From Gymnopus androsaceus JB14 (Eukaryota > Basidiomycota > Agaricomycetes > Agaricales > Omphalotaceae), in contig ML769419.1 of assembly GCA_009733575.1 (NCBI GenBank), positions 62,001 to 126,000 on the forward strand: a DNA stretch of 64,000 bases. The letters run 5' to 3'. This document shows, piece after piece, positions 22,733 through 35,220 of this stretch; position 1 is the first letter of the stretch; the number at the start of each line of letters is the position of its first letter. The notes beneath the pieces are model-generated. The model saw only the letters and a list, made by a program, of their open reading frames with translations. It was not told the origin of the DNA and did no database searches. The position numbers and the translations under genes are program-made.

Positions 22733-23141
22733 TCAAGCAGGTAATGGATACGAAGAATTAATTCGAGTATGAAAGCAGGGCTAGTAATAGGAGAAAGTAT
22801 TCAAGTAAAAAGCATATAAATATGTACAGTTTTAAGTCAAATCAAGTCGTATGTACTACGGCAAGTATTGGAGCCACAAAAGGATTTATCGCACAATCAA
22901 GGAGGTACGGCAACGAAACAGAACATACCAAGGTCCAGATATGCCCAAACTCGAAAGCGGTCATTTCAGCAAGCTGCAGCAGCATTTCTCCTATGTTTTG
23001 GACTTCGTGAAAGTCGGATTTGTTAATGAATTTATGAAAGCGACGCGGCAATGTTTGCAGTCGTAAGGGTATGATCCCTGATTCAGCTTTATATGATCTG
23101 CAAAACGATTCGTCAGATAGAGAAACTACGGTTAATAGCAG
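22733..23141. other. Interval with an isolated open frame at 22851-23066
   Basis: A plus-strand frame of 71 codons (KLQQHFSYVLDFVKVGFVNEF near its end) is open but has no partner exons, no known family and no clear start context. It may be a gene relic or chance. Confidence 0.25.
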
Positions 23142-24127
23142 TCAAAATACATTGCAAGTTCTGCTTGCTTGTAAACCCCTCGTGGTCACGACACTCTGCC
23201 CTGTTGCAATACCATTTTGAGACAGAGCCGACTTTTCGACGTTTTCTCGCAGCGTTCGAAATCGCGACAGGTCCAACCGTGCGACCAGGCCGCCTGACCT
23301 TCCTAGAATTGTTTTGCGGGTGCGGTGGCGTCGATATTGGTCCAGTTGGATCTGAGGATTCGGCAGTGACTGAACAACTCCCGATGATGCGATGACACTG
23401 CTAGTAGGAGCAGTAGATAAGGAGCGGTATGCGGATACGTGATGTGTAGTATCGTCAATCGACACTATGTTATTGACATTAAATGATTGCTCATTCGAAC
23501 CTGAAGGAGAGTCAGCCCTGCCGGTGTGAAGCCACTGAGGGCTTGTCCTGTGGGTGAGCGCATCGAAGGAGAGTAATTCCGGATTGGCATTAATACCAGC
23601 TTGATTGAGGTAATCAACCGCTACTGATGATGTCGTCATGAATCTTCCGGTCGAAGGGGTAGATGAGTATGCCTGGATGGTCGATTGCTCATCGAAGCTC
23701 AATCATGCGGGAACCCGATATAAGGTGATCCACTGGCGGAGCCTGAGTTGTGAATGAGACCAGAACATTCAGCATCGGATGGAGTTTTGTCGGTGGAAGG
23801 AAGAGATACAAGACGCTGAATGCCTCCGTGGATGTGCCCGAAAGCCTTGTTACCAATATGATCATGACCTTTTAGATTAGGTTGTCGACGCCGACATTTC
23901 GAGCCTGACAAAGTTGAATCATTCCTATAGATGATCTCTGTTGTAATGAATGATTTGCGTATCCAAGGCTTTGAGAGATGAAGTAGTTGCTGTCGATGAA
24001 CCGAGGCTCGTAGATCATTTCGGAAGGAAAATCGATTGAAGAGGTCGAGGAAAAATCGAAAGCGACTCTGTTGTACATACAAGTTTCCAATTGAAGGGTC
24101 AATGCTCAAATGAATTTGGAGTGTCAC
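23142..24127 (-). CDS. Unrecognised coding fragments, probably one broken gene
   Basis: Two long minus-strand frames abut. 24127-23699 (ending SGSASGSPYIGFPHD-stop) and 23702-23142 (SFDEQSTIQAYSSTPSTGRF...) lie in different frames with no intron signal between them. Part of 24102-23872 reads more protein-like in a third frame (DFPSEMIYEPRFIDSNYFISQ). The second piece is rich in Ser, Thr, Gln and Asn, as in disordered regions of regulators. I recognise no domain. The frame changes suggest a decayed gene or sequence errors. Confidence 0.3.
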
Positions 24128-24945
24128 TAGAATTTACTTGTCCAAAATCAAGGCTTGCAGAGATGGGTAGAATATACTAGGATGCCTAGAGTAACGGTAT
24201 TAGTAGAAGAACCGAAGTGCTCGTCGGAGCCCAAAAAAAATACTGTCATCCAATCATGTTTTTTAATTTTTGTTCCTTTACGCACAGCCGCTGACCAAAC
24301 CCCAAATCCAAGATTGTCTAGGAATGGAAAGAAGCTTGCTCTTTATACAAGACCAATCACATTAAATCAGAGCCTAGCGAGGGTAAGAAGAATATTTGAC
24401 AGGTCATGATCTATACCTTGCCGTACATTCTATAATTTGCTTTCCCTTTGCACACATCTAGAATCCATAGTTGGGATGCCTTTGGAAATTTGGAGGCTGT
24501 TAAATAGAGTCGATACGTGACTCACCGAGTGAAGGACAAGAAGAAAGGGGAGTAGCCGAGGTCGTGGATCCTTTAAACGTCAGCTTCTCCCCACATGAGA
24601 AATTTAGTAGCAACAAAGATTGATAAAATCTGAGCTAGTCAAACAGGACACCATCCCCTTGCCATCTCCCACACAGATATACCTGTCGCAGGGTCCTCGT
24701 CTTTTGAGGCCCTTAATTGACCGTGTAAAGCTGAGTCTGCTACGTGAACCTTGACCCAAAGATGATAAACAAGCAAACGATGTTTCAGATATGTAGCATT
24801 GATAAAGAACATTTTGAACAACGGACGAGTGACTGACGAAGGTGGTCGTCAAGTTATTGAGAGTTATTTCGGCCGGGCAGAAGAGTTCGAAAAGATTAAG
24901 AGTCTATAATTAATCCGCTAATCTCCTACGATACACTGACCACTA
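24128..24945. other. Interval without a supported gene
   Basis: Open frames here (for example minus 24852-24604) carry no recognisable domain and no consistent splice signals. I see no repeat or RNA gene. Confidence 0.3.
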
Positions 24946-25770
24946 CTACTCTTTTTTATCCTGGATCGAATTGCTGCCGACTTGGCCATAGTAATAGCGT
25001 TGCCTCCCAACGCCCAAGAACCAGGCCATCCTACAGGTAAGCCTTCTCAGTGCACAACGTATGTAGACCTTATCATTGACGTACCTCACACAGAAAATAA
25101 ACATCGTGAAGGTTATATTACCGTGAGTTATGGCATTATACGACGCAACGTCAGATCGTATCTCGGACGGAAGTCCGATAATGCTTGACAAAACGCTATG
25201 AAGGCGTCCTTGAAAAAAAGTTTCAACGAGAGCTATCCCGCACTTACTGAATAACCTACGAGAACGGTCAGCTTCATAAAAATGGAATTCAGCGTGCAGA
25301 AGGAAACTCACATCGGTAATGGCCATAGCGGTAAGAACCGCGCCAATAACACGTTCTTGGGCGACAGGATTGTTGCGGAAGGCGTCTCCAACTGTCCTAA
25401 AAACCAGGTGCTCAATCAATCCTACAAGCATGTAGCCTGTCGAACCATAAACATGAGTGAGTACACGCAAGCATGCGAAGTAAAAACACGACTCACAGTT
25501 CCCTAGATGCCACAAAGAAAGAACGGTGCGGGGATCCAAGGATCCGTAGGACAAAGAGAGAGTTGGGTCAGGTATTTGTCCATTATGGAACCAGGCTGCA
25601 CCGGGCCAGAACCAAATCATTGGGGCTGGAAGAATGGCGGATACTAGCAGAAGAGACATATTTTAGTACGTTTTCAACAATGAATTTCAGAGTAACTGCA
25701 GCATACCTGGTTCAAGATAGAAGAAAAGTAACTTGTAGAATCCAGGAAGAACATGTAGGTGACCAGACAT
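24946..25770 (-). CDS. Small multi-pass membrane protein, DUF7704-like
   Basis: The start at 25770 (MSGHLHVLPGFYKLLFFYLEP) precedes a first intron that joins to VSAILPAPMIWFWPGAAWFHNG. Further exons give SYGSLDPRTVLSLWHLGNC, VGDAFRNNPVAQERVIGAVLTAMAITD, GLPSEIRSDVASYNAITHGNITFT and AWFLGVGRQRYYYG, ending in a charged tail at 24946. Four hydrophobic segments are predicted. The pattern (short membrane protein ending in an R-x-A-W-F-L-G-V-G motif) resembles the uncharacterised fungal family DUF7704. One intron near 25250 is hard to place because the frame stays open through it but the family pattern resumes afterwards. Function unknown. Confidence 0.55.
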
Positions 25771-26002
25771 AGCGTTTAAGTGATGGTTTCTAAGTTGGAG
25801 TTAGTTGAGAAGATGCAAGTCTTGGTTCAAGCTGTGGTAGCCTCATGGCGCGCGCGACGTTCATGCTAGTACGTCACGTCACTTCGCGGAAAGTACATAA
25901 TATTGCAAGAAGCACGAAATTGAGGTTAAGATACGTCGATTGCAGACCAAATATAGCTATGACCATGCATAAAACGCAACTATGATCTCTTATACAATGC
26001 GG

Positions 26003-27898
26003 TCAAGTGGCTGGCATTCTAATGGCAACGATAGCCATAGCAGCGTTCACCGCTGCCGCCAAAATCCCCGAAGTAATCCAAGGAATTCCATTTTTCAGTT
26101 GAAATCTACATATAAGACAATAAATCAGTAAAAGTGCAACGCGATACTCGCCCGAGAAAGCATGCACACCTAAAGATCAACGTGTATACAACGCCACCAA
26201 GGTTCCCAAACGCACCTACTAACCCATTCATTGCACCAGTTCGGTCTGGATTAACGTTTGGAACATAGGCAAAGTTAGCTCCGTTCGCCATCTGTAGGAC
26301 GTCAGCCGAATTAGACTCCAGTCGATAAAGACAAGGAACATACCCCGTTAAACAGTGAAGTCAGGACTACAAGTCCCATCATGATATTAAGGCGAGGTGC
26401 GCGGTTGATCTGGAGGTACCGCCCAAGCGCAACCGAGAAGAGCCCTTGAATCGTTCCCTGCAAGGTAAGAAGACAAAATGAACAAAATCCTAACACTAAG
26501 ACAAACAAGATTTACTAAAACGAGAAAAAGATAGCGTTTACTCCGTATCCCATCCTCTTCGTTTTCCTTCTCCTCCTCTGGATGCTTCGTAGTTCGAGCT
26601 ACATGTCTTCGATAGAGCCAATCAGCCGCGGCGCCTCCCAGAGGTCTCGTGAAGATATTCATCAACCCATACACCGACGCTAGGTAACCAGCGTTCAACT
26701 GGCCCAATTCCGGATGCGGAGTAATAAGGGTCGTGGCTAGCGTTGAATCGACAGCTAATTCGAAACCGAAGGTGGTTAGGTACGCGATGCAGGGGATGTA
26801 TGTTACTGGTTGGAGGAGCAAGGCAGAGCGTAGAAGATGAGCAGAGGATTGAGAGGTAGTACTCGGAGCTTGGGCCAACTTGACATCAGGAGGATTTTTC
26901 TTCATCTCTGTCGGAATTTGATGCAGCGGCAACACTCAAGTTTCTTTTCCTATTTCTTCAAGAACGTTATCAGTGCCGGTCGAAAGAGCTATGTAATTCT
27001 CACCTCCACTTTCCGCTCGGGTGATCAGTTCCAAATATCACTACCATGAGGGCAACGAGTAAAAGAGCCGGAACAGGGACAACGAGAAATGCCACTCTCC
27101 AGGCTAAGTGTTGTGAGAGATTTCTATGAAGCTGTAGTATAACGATTAGTGGATCGAATGCACATCGAGATGTTTTGAATATGACATACCTGATGATAAA
27201 GAGCTACCATGACTGCATACGTTGCTCCTCCGCCAGAATTCCCTAATCCAGCAACAATTGCGTTCGCCATACCAACGATGGAGCTGTGAAAGAATAGCGA
27301 TGTCCAGGCCTCACAAGGGACAAAGCTGCCGCCTAAGAATACCAATGAAGAATCGTATAGCTAGCGCCGACAAAATCAAAAGATGTCAGAAATCAGGTAA
27401 AATTCGGTGCTATTAGCCTGGTCAGTCCTCACCATAGAACCCAGCAACATTGTTAACAATCGCTGCAAGACCTGTTGGTATAGTTCCTGCGATGAGAATT
27501 CCTGCCATCACAAGTCGAGGTCCAAATTTATCCACCATCGGTCCAGCAACGAGGCGAACAACGAAGGTCCCCAAAAGCCCAATGATGTTGGAATTGGCGA
27601 CTTGTTCTGCAGTCAATCGCAAATCTGACTTGATAGAAAGTGTGAGTAGAGGCGGGAAGGCGAACCCTAGAATGCCAGGTTTGAGCAGAGAGGAATTGAG
27701 AGCAAAAATAAAAGACGTACATGAGAGGAATGCAACGAAGAATGCAATCCAACTGAGGTGAAAATTCCGTCCATAGGGTGATTTTAAATTGAATAGAGGA
27801 ATTGTCAAGCTCTTCCCAGTTTGTGAATCTATCTTTGCAGGTTCCCAAAGAGAAGAAAATTGGAACTTGTGAGACGAGGATGAAGCTGGTATAGACAT
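26003..27898 (-). CDS. nrt2: NRT2/CrnA-type nitrate transporter (MFS, NNP family), one frame slip
   Basis: A high-affinity nitrate/nitrite transporter of the plasma membrane. The start at 27898 gives MSIPASSSSHKFQF; upstream the frame has no ATG. TM segments follow, with VVRLVAGPMVDKFGPRLVM (MFS motif A region), the nitrate-signature-like GLGNSGGGATYAVMVALY, a long central loop, then FTRPLGGAAADWLYRR and a second signature GAFGNLGGVVYTLIF; the end is at 26003. About seven short introns fit. Near 27343 the expected IRFFIGILGGSF is broken by one extra base between CTT and GGC; alternatively a longer intron ending at TTCTTAG would delete IRFFIGIL and keep frame. No nitrate or nitrite reductase gene, usually clustered with it in mushrooms, is in this window. 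Confidence 0.88.
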
Positions 27899-27975
27899 GG
27901 ACGTAGTAACGGGATCAGGTAGAAACTTGTTGGCAAGACTACGAAGCCAAACCAAGGTCAGAAGCGCATCCTAGA

Positions 27976-27981
27976 GATAAG
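27976..27981 (+). promoter_or_regulatory. GATAAG site upstream of the nitrate transporter
   Basis: GATAAG lies 78 bp upstream of the nitrate transporter ATG. AreA/Nit2 GATA factors bind HGATAR in fungi and activate nitrate genes when preferred nitrogen is lacking. A single short motif, so weak evidence. Confidence 0.3.
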
Positions 27982-30311
27982 AATAAGAACCAAACCCTGA
28001 TCCGCGAGTCACCCATTGATTATAAGTTCTCAGCACCTCCACGCAATGAATGGGTTATAGTGACTCTTCCTCAACTCTTCCCGCCAATTCTAAGAAATAA
28101 ATTGAGGTTTTTAAATTGTGGTTTTCGAGAGAATATGGATACAGTACATGTTTCCACAGGATCGAAGGTTATTACGTTCGTTGATGGTCACGTGTGGTAT
28201 TATCCTGGACGCTCAATTTTGTGAGCGCTCTTATATGAGAAGAACTACGAATATCGAAAACTCTACGAAAACTCTACGAAAATCCCTTATTAAAAGCAAC
28301 AGCGACCTCCCGATTTCATCTGGCAGACGATCACAGCTACAGTACAATCATTGATACAGCACACACTCTCAGCGATTCCATTACTACTCCTTTGATTCTT
28401 GAATACAGCTCACGGAAATCATAGAGATGGAGAAAGTCTTGCTTTCTCCCACTGAGCCCTCCCTCCAGAGATCCAGATCATATCTTTATGTTTATCGTTC
28501 AAGAACCTGTTTTTGGCCAGCATAATCCCCTCTTCTCGATTTCGTGGATCTGCTCACTCGCTTTTCTCGTCAACTTAGATTGCTCTTGGTAGTGAAAATT
28601 CAAATATTCCCATTGTGCTACGCGTGTACCGTGGCGGTGACAAGAATCCTTGTATCGAAATGCTATTGTATAGATGCTGAGTAAGTATCTTGGGCACTTT
28701 ACAGATGATATTTCGTTCGCTGAAGATGAAGATTTTTCCTGCAGTGCCCACTTGCCGTGTCATTACCGCTCATGTTTGGGACATGCGCTCTTCAGCCCGA
28801 CACTGTATACTCTGACGTCCGGCGGGCTAATCTAACGTTCCGTTTGGCCACACGAACTTGAAGCTCCCGGATCCATGACGGACCCTGAGTGCCCAGATTT
28901 CCGAAGTGGTGTCGCTTTCGAGGTACGAAAAAACTCCACTATGATAATTGTTCCATGTGGATTCATCAGTATATGGCGGAGCGCGGGATGTGAAGCTGGA
29001 GGCTCTGACATCGGAGTGCGGGATGTGGGGCTGGAGGCTCTGATGACTGTCTACATCGGAGTCCGTCCCGGATCGGGAAGGTAGTTGCTGGGGAGTTACT
29101 AGTTCAGGAGGCTGCAGTGCGGGACATGTAAGGAATTGCGGAAAGAAGACAGGAGGAAGATGAATCGGAAATGTGGCTGAGGTGGCTGAGTAGCTGTATA
29201 CACCAAATACGATTTCTCTCTACTTACTTCTTACTCATTGCCAATCTGCTTTTCTTAGGCTTTCGCTCTATTCACCATTGGTTCGCTTCACTTCGGGCCC
29301 GCGCTACACACGTATTTTTCCATATCTTTTGCAACATTCTATAATCATTCAGCTATGGATGGTGCGGATTTCGATACTACTTCTTACGAATGGTGTGATT
29401 GCGAATATGAATGGGACGCGCGCTCGTTCAGGCGCACGGCAATTTCACTGAATTATGATAGACCGTCAAGTGTCCGTGCTTTTGTCGAAATCTTCCTACG
29501 TGCCTAGGGCACCCGGCAAACCTCCAGCCACATATCTCGTCGCTAAACGTCGACATGACCCCATACAAGTTACAACATTCGTTGTACAGAATCAACTTGG
29601 TATCCGTGTGTGTTCCTGTAGTAGCTACTGTAATGTGTCTTGCCAGCTTTTAGTTGGGCGCAGGTGCACCACTGCTACAGCTCGTTTTATCTTATCGCTC
29701 GACGTCAACGTCTCCGAAGTATGTATGTATGTACTTAGCTTATTCTGCTCATTGGATCGTACTGATCAGGATCAGATCTCATAGAGTCAATTGATGATTT
29801 TTGTCGACATGACTGTGACGCCTTGGGTGGTTTAAGACGAACCTCTAGTACACAGCTCATTTTGCAACGTCGGTCTCGGACTCGATAAAAAGTTTCTTCC
29901 AGCGCCCATTTAATCGCACTGAGAAGAATCCCCTAGTAGGCCTTTTAGTTCTCATCTCAGCGCCTCCGAATCCCATACAATGAAAAGCAAAACAGGGGAC
30001 GGTTCGAGGCGCATGCGCCACCAGCGTAGTGAAATGTGAATCAAGGATGAAAGATATCATCAGTGTATAGTATAGATGCACGGTGTAAACTGCCAGAGAT
30101 TGTCGCCCAAATATTAGTAGGCAAGCCCGTGAAAGTAATGTATGAGATCGATTTTGAAGATAATCGTCTATATATGCATAACCGAGTACCTGTCATCCAG
30201 ACCAATCACTGGTGTAGAAGGTGGACACTTTCCATGATGTTTATCAGCATTTCGTATAATACGGAGCAATCTGGATACAATCTTTCAGTTTGCAGTCCCA
30301 CTCTTTCCACC
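27982..30311. other. Long interval without a firm gene; short tandem repeat at 28983-29045
   Basis: About 2.3 kb with no supported multi-exon gene. A roughly 35-bp unit (GCGGGATGTG..GCTGGAGGCTCTGA) occurs twice at 28983-29017 and 29018-29045. A 50-codon frame at 29355-29507 plus (MDGADFDTTSYEWCDCEYEW...) is open and acidic but stands alone. A short repeated CTCTACGAAAA lies near 28260. Confidence 0.35.
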
Positions 30312-32127
30312 ATGGTCGCCGTTCTTGCTTCAACCTGGGGAATATGCCTTGCGTCAATCTGGCTTGAAACAATGTATGCTCACCATCTGCCACTACTTTT
30401 TTGGTCTCATAATCTGGTAGACTGTACGGGATGGGTATATTACAAGCCTGGCTTTATTTTCACTGGTATTCGAAGGACTCCTGGGGGTTAAAGCTGACTG
30501 TGCGTTGTAAGCACTTATATTCTCGATTAGTGTTGATGCTTTCCGAATCTCATAGGTGTTGACACTCGTGTAAGTATCTAGAATTTAGTTATCAGCCAGT
30601 TTATACTTACAACTATCAACAGCGCCACCGAAACGCTTCAAGTTTGCCTCCTTTTTGCATCAATCTACAACGCATTAATCAACAATTTCGGACAATTTGA
30701 AGCTTTGGGTGAGATAACTTGGTAAGTGTTTTCAAGGCATCATGATGCTTTTTTGACATTCATGAAACGTTTAGGATGGACCCCGCTCAGCTCATATCCG
30801 GGGTAAGTAATTAAATGTGTTTCCTGCTTGACTATTGACTCATGACATGTTTCCTCACACTAGTATCTGTCTGCATTCCTTGTTCAAATGTATGTCATAT
30901 TCGTTGGGATATATGGTTTCACTCAGCTCAAATTGGCAGATATTTTGCATACTGCATATTCCGTCGTAGGTGTTTCTGTTTGAAATGGATTCAACAGCAG
31001 CTTAAATTTTTTTAGTGAAGAAAGGAAATCCAACTGTCGTCATTGTCATTGTGGGTTCTCATGAAATCTCTATTATTTCTCCCGCGACTTACCTGCAATT
31101 AGGTTGCTTTGGCATTGACCCAAGTTGCGGCAGGGATAAGTAAGTCATAAGTTGGATTTATGACAATGCTTAGCATTAACTTTCCAAATTTTCAGCGGAA
31201 GGAGCCCAAATGTTGCATCTGAAATTTATTTGTCATGGAATTCTCTTGACTCATTAATTACCGATTACTAGGGCAGGCCTTGTCTTTTTCAGCAAACTTG
31301 ATAGCATCAAGGTTTGTTTGCCATTTTTATATCGAACAACCTAACGGTGTTACTCTTCTAGGCTACCATATGCATACAGAGCGTCGCAACTGTGTTATGT
31401 GATATCCTCATCACTGTTACACTTTGCGTTATTCTTCACAGCAAGAAAAGCTCAATTAAATCGTGCGTTCAACTAGTTGCTCAAATTATTATTAACCGCT
31501 ATTCTGATACATTCAATATCCAGAACAAACACAGCTCTTGGGAAATTGATTGTATTTGGTATCAACCGCGGAGCCTTCACATCTCTTGCGGCAGCAGTCA
31601 ACTTGATTTTGGTGCGTCTATTTCTTGCCTTGTAATACAACAACTTATCCAACTTGTTTTTTTACCAGTTCCTGGCCGTTCCAGGGACATTCTATTTCTT
31701 CCTTGGACTTACGGTCAGCAGCAAATGTAAGTATATGTACGCCCAGCTCCACTGCCCTGTTCAAAATGAAATCTCTGGTCTCTTAGTGTATATGAATGGC
31801 TTACTATCGACGTGAGATGCTCTACTATTGATCTGAATTTGATTCTGAATACTCCACTTCATTGCAGGTTGAATACCAGACAATACGTTGCCAACTCCTC
31901 CCACTTATCTCATGCTAACTCTTCTCATCCATGGCAATCAATTCCTCTTGGCCAAGTATCTCGTACAGGAGAGTCTCAGGGGGTTTCAATCCAAAGTACC
32001 AAAATCAATTTTAATCAATCTCAGTCGCCGGTGAGCGTAATCATTTTCCTCGAATTTCACCTCTTATTCACCATGAATTATTCAGATGGCCGTCGATGAC
32101 AAGAACTTTACCTCGTCTATGATATGA
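30312..32127 (+). CDS. DUF6534-type seven-helix membrane protein
   Basis: A plus-strand gene of about 12 very short exons. The likely start at 30312 gives MVAVLASTWGICLASIWLET; the next exon gives GILQAWLYFHWYSKDSWGLKL. Then come TLQVCLLFASIYNALINNFG, EALGEITWMDPAQLISG, FLVQMYFAYCIFRR, VVIVIVALALTQVAAG, SIKATICIQSVATVLCDILIT, LGKLIVFGINRGAF, VPGTFYFFLGLTVSSK and LNTRQYV, ending in a polar tail with TGA at 32125-32127. The order (Y-F..YPKD-like loop, EALGEITW, F..Q..FAYRI, CDILIT, NKLIVFGINRG, SKLYxNGLLSTLN) is the pattern of the basidiomycete-expanded DUF6534 family. These resemble G-protein-coupled receptors in topology, but no ligand is known. The first exon could start further upstream. 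Confidence 0.75.
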
Positions 32128-33202
32128 GTGTTGCCCATGGTTCAAACTCAACTAAGAATCAGGAGATTGGGACTTGACCTCTTTCGAAACACTTCATGTG
32201 TTTCTTCCGTCACCGCTCTCTTCTTGTCATTCATTTAAGTAAAGCTATGATGTTCTGGTCCCTGTACTATTAAAGCTTACTTTGTGTATACCTAACTCTG
32301 GCAATGCGACTGTGTTATTTATTTACTTTATCAGTTTTGCACATATCATTTGGATTTGCGGCGTTCTGCTGATAAAATGAGATTGCTAAGGCATCCAGCA
32401 AGTGAGTATATTGAGGAAACCAAAAATAAGGATTAACAGTACTAATAGACCTATTTGGACAAAGATTTACAGCTTTGGCTTCCATAAAAGCCTATTTTCG
32501 GCGCTTCGCTTCCATTATTACATAGTAGCATCCGGTACTTATCTTTATTTTTGTCCCATCGGTTGCCATGCTTTGACAGAAAGTGACCCAGCCACCTGGA
32601 GCGAGCCATCATGTCCAAGTCTAAGTCATGGGCTTTTGCTTTGAACCCACCACACTCGCGAGACGGCCGATCTCGCAAACGATGTCAGGAGGAGGTTGGA
32701 ACTTCACGCTATTGGAAATAGAGGCGTTATCTTATGATGTGAAGGGTAATGTCTGACTCTTCATAGGAATATTAGCCACTCTCTGCACATAGTCTTAACC
32801 TGAGTCAGGGATCCGAGCAGGATTTTCTTCCCCTGGCATTCTCATCTTCAAAGATGACCTTGACCATGACTAAGTTGATCCCCCTCTAGAAGACCCACGT
32901 ATCGTGTCAGTTATAACTGTTGCAACTCCGTGTGGGCCCCGTTGACGAAGTTCCTCGTTCGTTCTTTGACTTCCGCTTGATCTCAACTTCAGACGGAATG
33001 ATTGTGGCGCATACATGTGTTCCTCTGTCGTTGTCGCTCAGGAGATGCAATCTATCTTTCTTAAACACGAGCTCGAAGAAGGTCGTGTTTACGGTCTATA
33101 GTCCAGAAACAGCGCTCGTAATTTTATGAGAAGCATCGAAAGATTATAGTATCAACACAATGTGACCATGGATGGAAATTAGAACTTGAAAAATGACACT
33201 CT
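32128..33202. other. Interval between DUF6534 and O-methyltransferase genes
   Basis: About 1.1 kb, convergent 3' flanks. Open frames at 32402-32678 overlap on both strands and show no family. I see no repeats or RNA genes. Confidence 0.35.
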
Positions 33203-35220
33203 TCACATCGGACTAAATTCCACCAAATCGGTCTCTCCAGCCCCATAAAGCTTCTCAAACTTGAGCCCACACTTTTGGCTATGAATAATAACTTTTTTGA
33301 ACACAAGGCCAGAGAACTGCGAGAAAACTCACCATAGCTCAATAAACTCGGGTAGCGTTCGCGCCTGGGCGTTCAACAAATTCATCATCATTAAGTCAAG
33401 CTCATAGGTCCGAGCGCGCGCAAAGCCGTAGTTTGGTAGAAGGGGCTCGGGAGCAAAATCGAACTCAGCATTGACACCGTTAGATGGGACTCCATGGGTC
33501 CGGACAGCGTCTCGGAGGACGGTGTCATCTATAGCACAACTCAGTCATTTATGCCGTTTGATATGAAAGCAGGATATACATACGAATAATGACTCTACTG
33601 CTCGGCTTCATGGATTTGCGTACGTTCCTGAGAATGAGTTCACTCTCAGCGTTGGGCCAGTCGCGTCTGTGTATCGAGCACAGGGTCAAGATTTATCAAG
33701 GAAACAGTTAATCGGTTTGTCTCACAAGATGGAGCGAATCTAGAAGGCAATACCATCATTTAAATGCTCCTAACTTGAGCCTAGAATGACCTACATAATA
33801 GAAATCACATCCTTCAACAGCGACGTCCTTCAGAAAATCAAACGGAACAAACTGCACCCTCTGTTGCTCTATTGCCACAGGGTGCTCCGTCGCCCATAAC
33901 TAAGAAAAACACGCTGAGATAACCAGTGTTGAGGGACTATGCAGGACTGAACCGACCTTCTGAGCCATTGAAATAACCTGCGGCTGGTCCTGAAGTATCA
34001 CTCTCAAGTGCGGGTGGACCTTGATGAGACCCATAGAAATATGCCCATTTCCGCCTCCGATATCACAGATTGTAGAGTCTGCAGGTTGAGAAGCCCATGG
34101 ATAAACTGGTACGATATGGTCAGGAGAATGTGCGAAATCGGATAATGCTTCTTACCTTTTGCAAGAAAGCCTTTTCCCGTGACATTAGCCCATCCTACCA
34201 TAGCCCTCGGAAAGCGCTAAAGAGACAAGGGAATCAGGAAACCTGTCAAATGAGATTTAGCGATAGAAGAACAGCACCTCGCCTCTCTTGAGTCCTTCGG
34301 GCTGGGAAGTAATTCAGGATGGCATTCAAAGCAGCGTTCGATTGGACTTACTGTTTTGTGATAGTCAAAGAATGAATATCCAGTGGCGCGTCGGAAAGGG
34401 ATCCCGCAGTCCGTCTCACAAGGAGTGGTCAAAGTGTCGTTGAGGTACGCAGACCCTCGGAGACCTTCGTCAGTCCTATGATACAAAAGATATTTAGAAC
34501 ACGGAAGACACGCAGCTGATATACTTACTGCAGGCAAACAATAGATGATACTGGATCTGACGAAAGGAGCTTCATGCTCAACCGATTGTTGGCAAACACG
34601 CCGGGCTTAACTAGAAGAAAATACGTTATTGGTAGGATCTTTGATACGAAATAAATATATCTGACCCTCTTTAAAACAATGTTTCGTTGCGAGGAGGCGC
34701 AACATACGGGTTAATTTCGCTGCATCCAGACCTGAGCATGTAGCTAGCTCTGACGCAGGAATACCGTCGGGTTTGTCGAGTAAAAGATCCGCAATCCGAG
34801 CTTCCGTCACAACAATCAAGCAGGCAGGTTCTGTGTGCTAAGGAGGGTATACAGGCGTTCGTGAGGATCTATGGTAGTTACCCAAGCATCTATGGCACAT
34901 ACTTCGAGTGATTTCTAGATGGATGTATTGGGGATAAGCACCGAGACAAACATGATAGTATGAACAGAACTCACATTGACCATAACAGAGCCTGGCGGAG
35001 CGACAGTGTGGCTGAGTTGCGCGCAGGCCGCTTCGATAATCTGAACGGCTTTTGTTAATCGTGTAGGTGTGTCTTCTGGTACCGTGAATGGACCTGGGTA
35101 AAGGGTGTCGAGAGACGGGACCGCTTGGCCAACTGCAGCGTATTCAGCAATAACATCCTGAACGGCTTTATTAATGAGGTCTGTGAGCGCGATGATATGA
35201 GAGTTGTCGTAGTTGACCAT
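33203..35220 (-). CDS. SAM-dependent O-methyltransferase (fungal COMT-like)
   Basis: Class I methyltransferase of the plant-COMT/fungal sterigmatocystin-OMT type, transferring methyl from S-adenosylmethionine to a hydroxyl of a small aromatic or polyketide substrate. The start at 35220 (MVNYDNSHIIALTDLI) leads into an N-terminal dimerisation/winged-helix part (EARIADLLLDKPDGIPASEL, CSGLDAAKLTRMLRLLATKH, VFANNRLSMKLLSSDPVSS). The SAM motif I is STICDIGGGNGHISMGL (around 34050). Then VILQDQPQVISMAQK, FYYIRSILRDWPNAESELILRNV, SRVIIRDD, and a C-terminus FEKLYGAGETDLVEFSPM with TGA at 33205-33203. About ten introns all preserve phase, so the gene looks intact. No other obvious secondary-metabolism enzyme lies beside it. 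Confidence 0.88.

Noticed and set aside
24604..24852. Minus-strand open frame of 82 codons
   Set aside because: No family features, no upstream exon, and a competing frame on the same strand.
33203..35220. Secondary-metabolite cluster around the O-methyltransferase
   Set aside because: Neighbours are a DUF6534 protein and an F-box-like protein; no polyketide synthase, NRPS, terpene cyclase or P450 is in the window.
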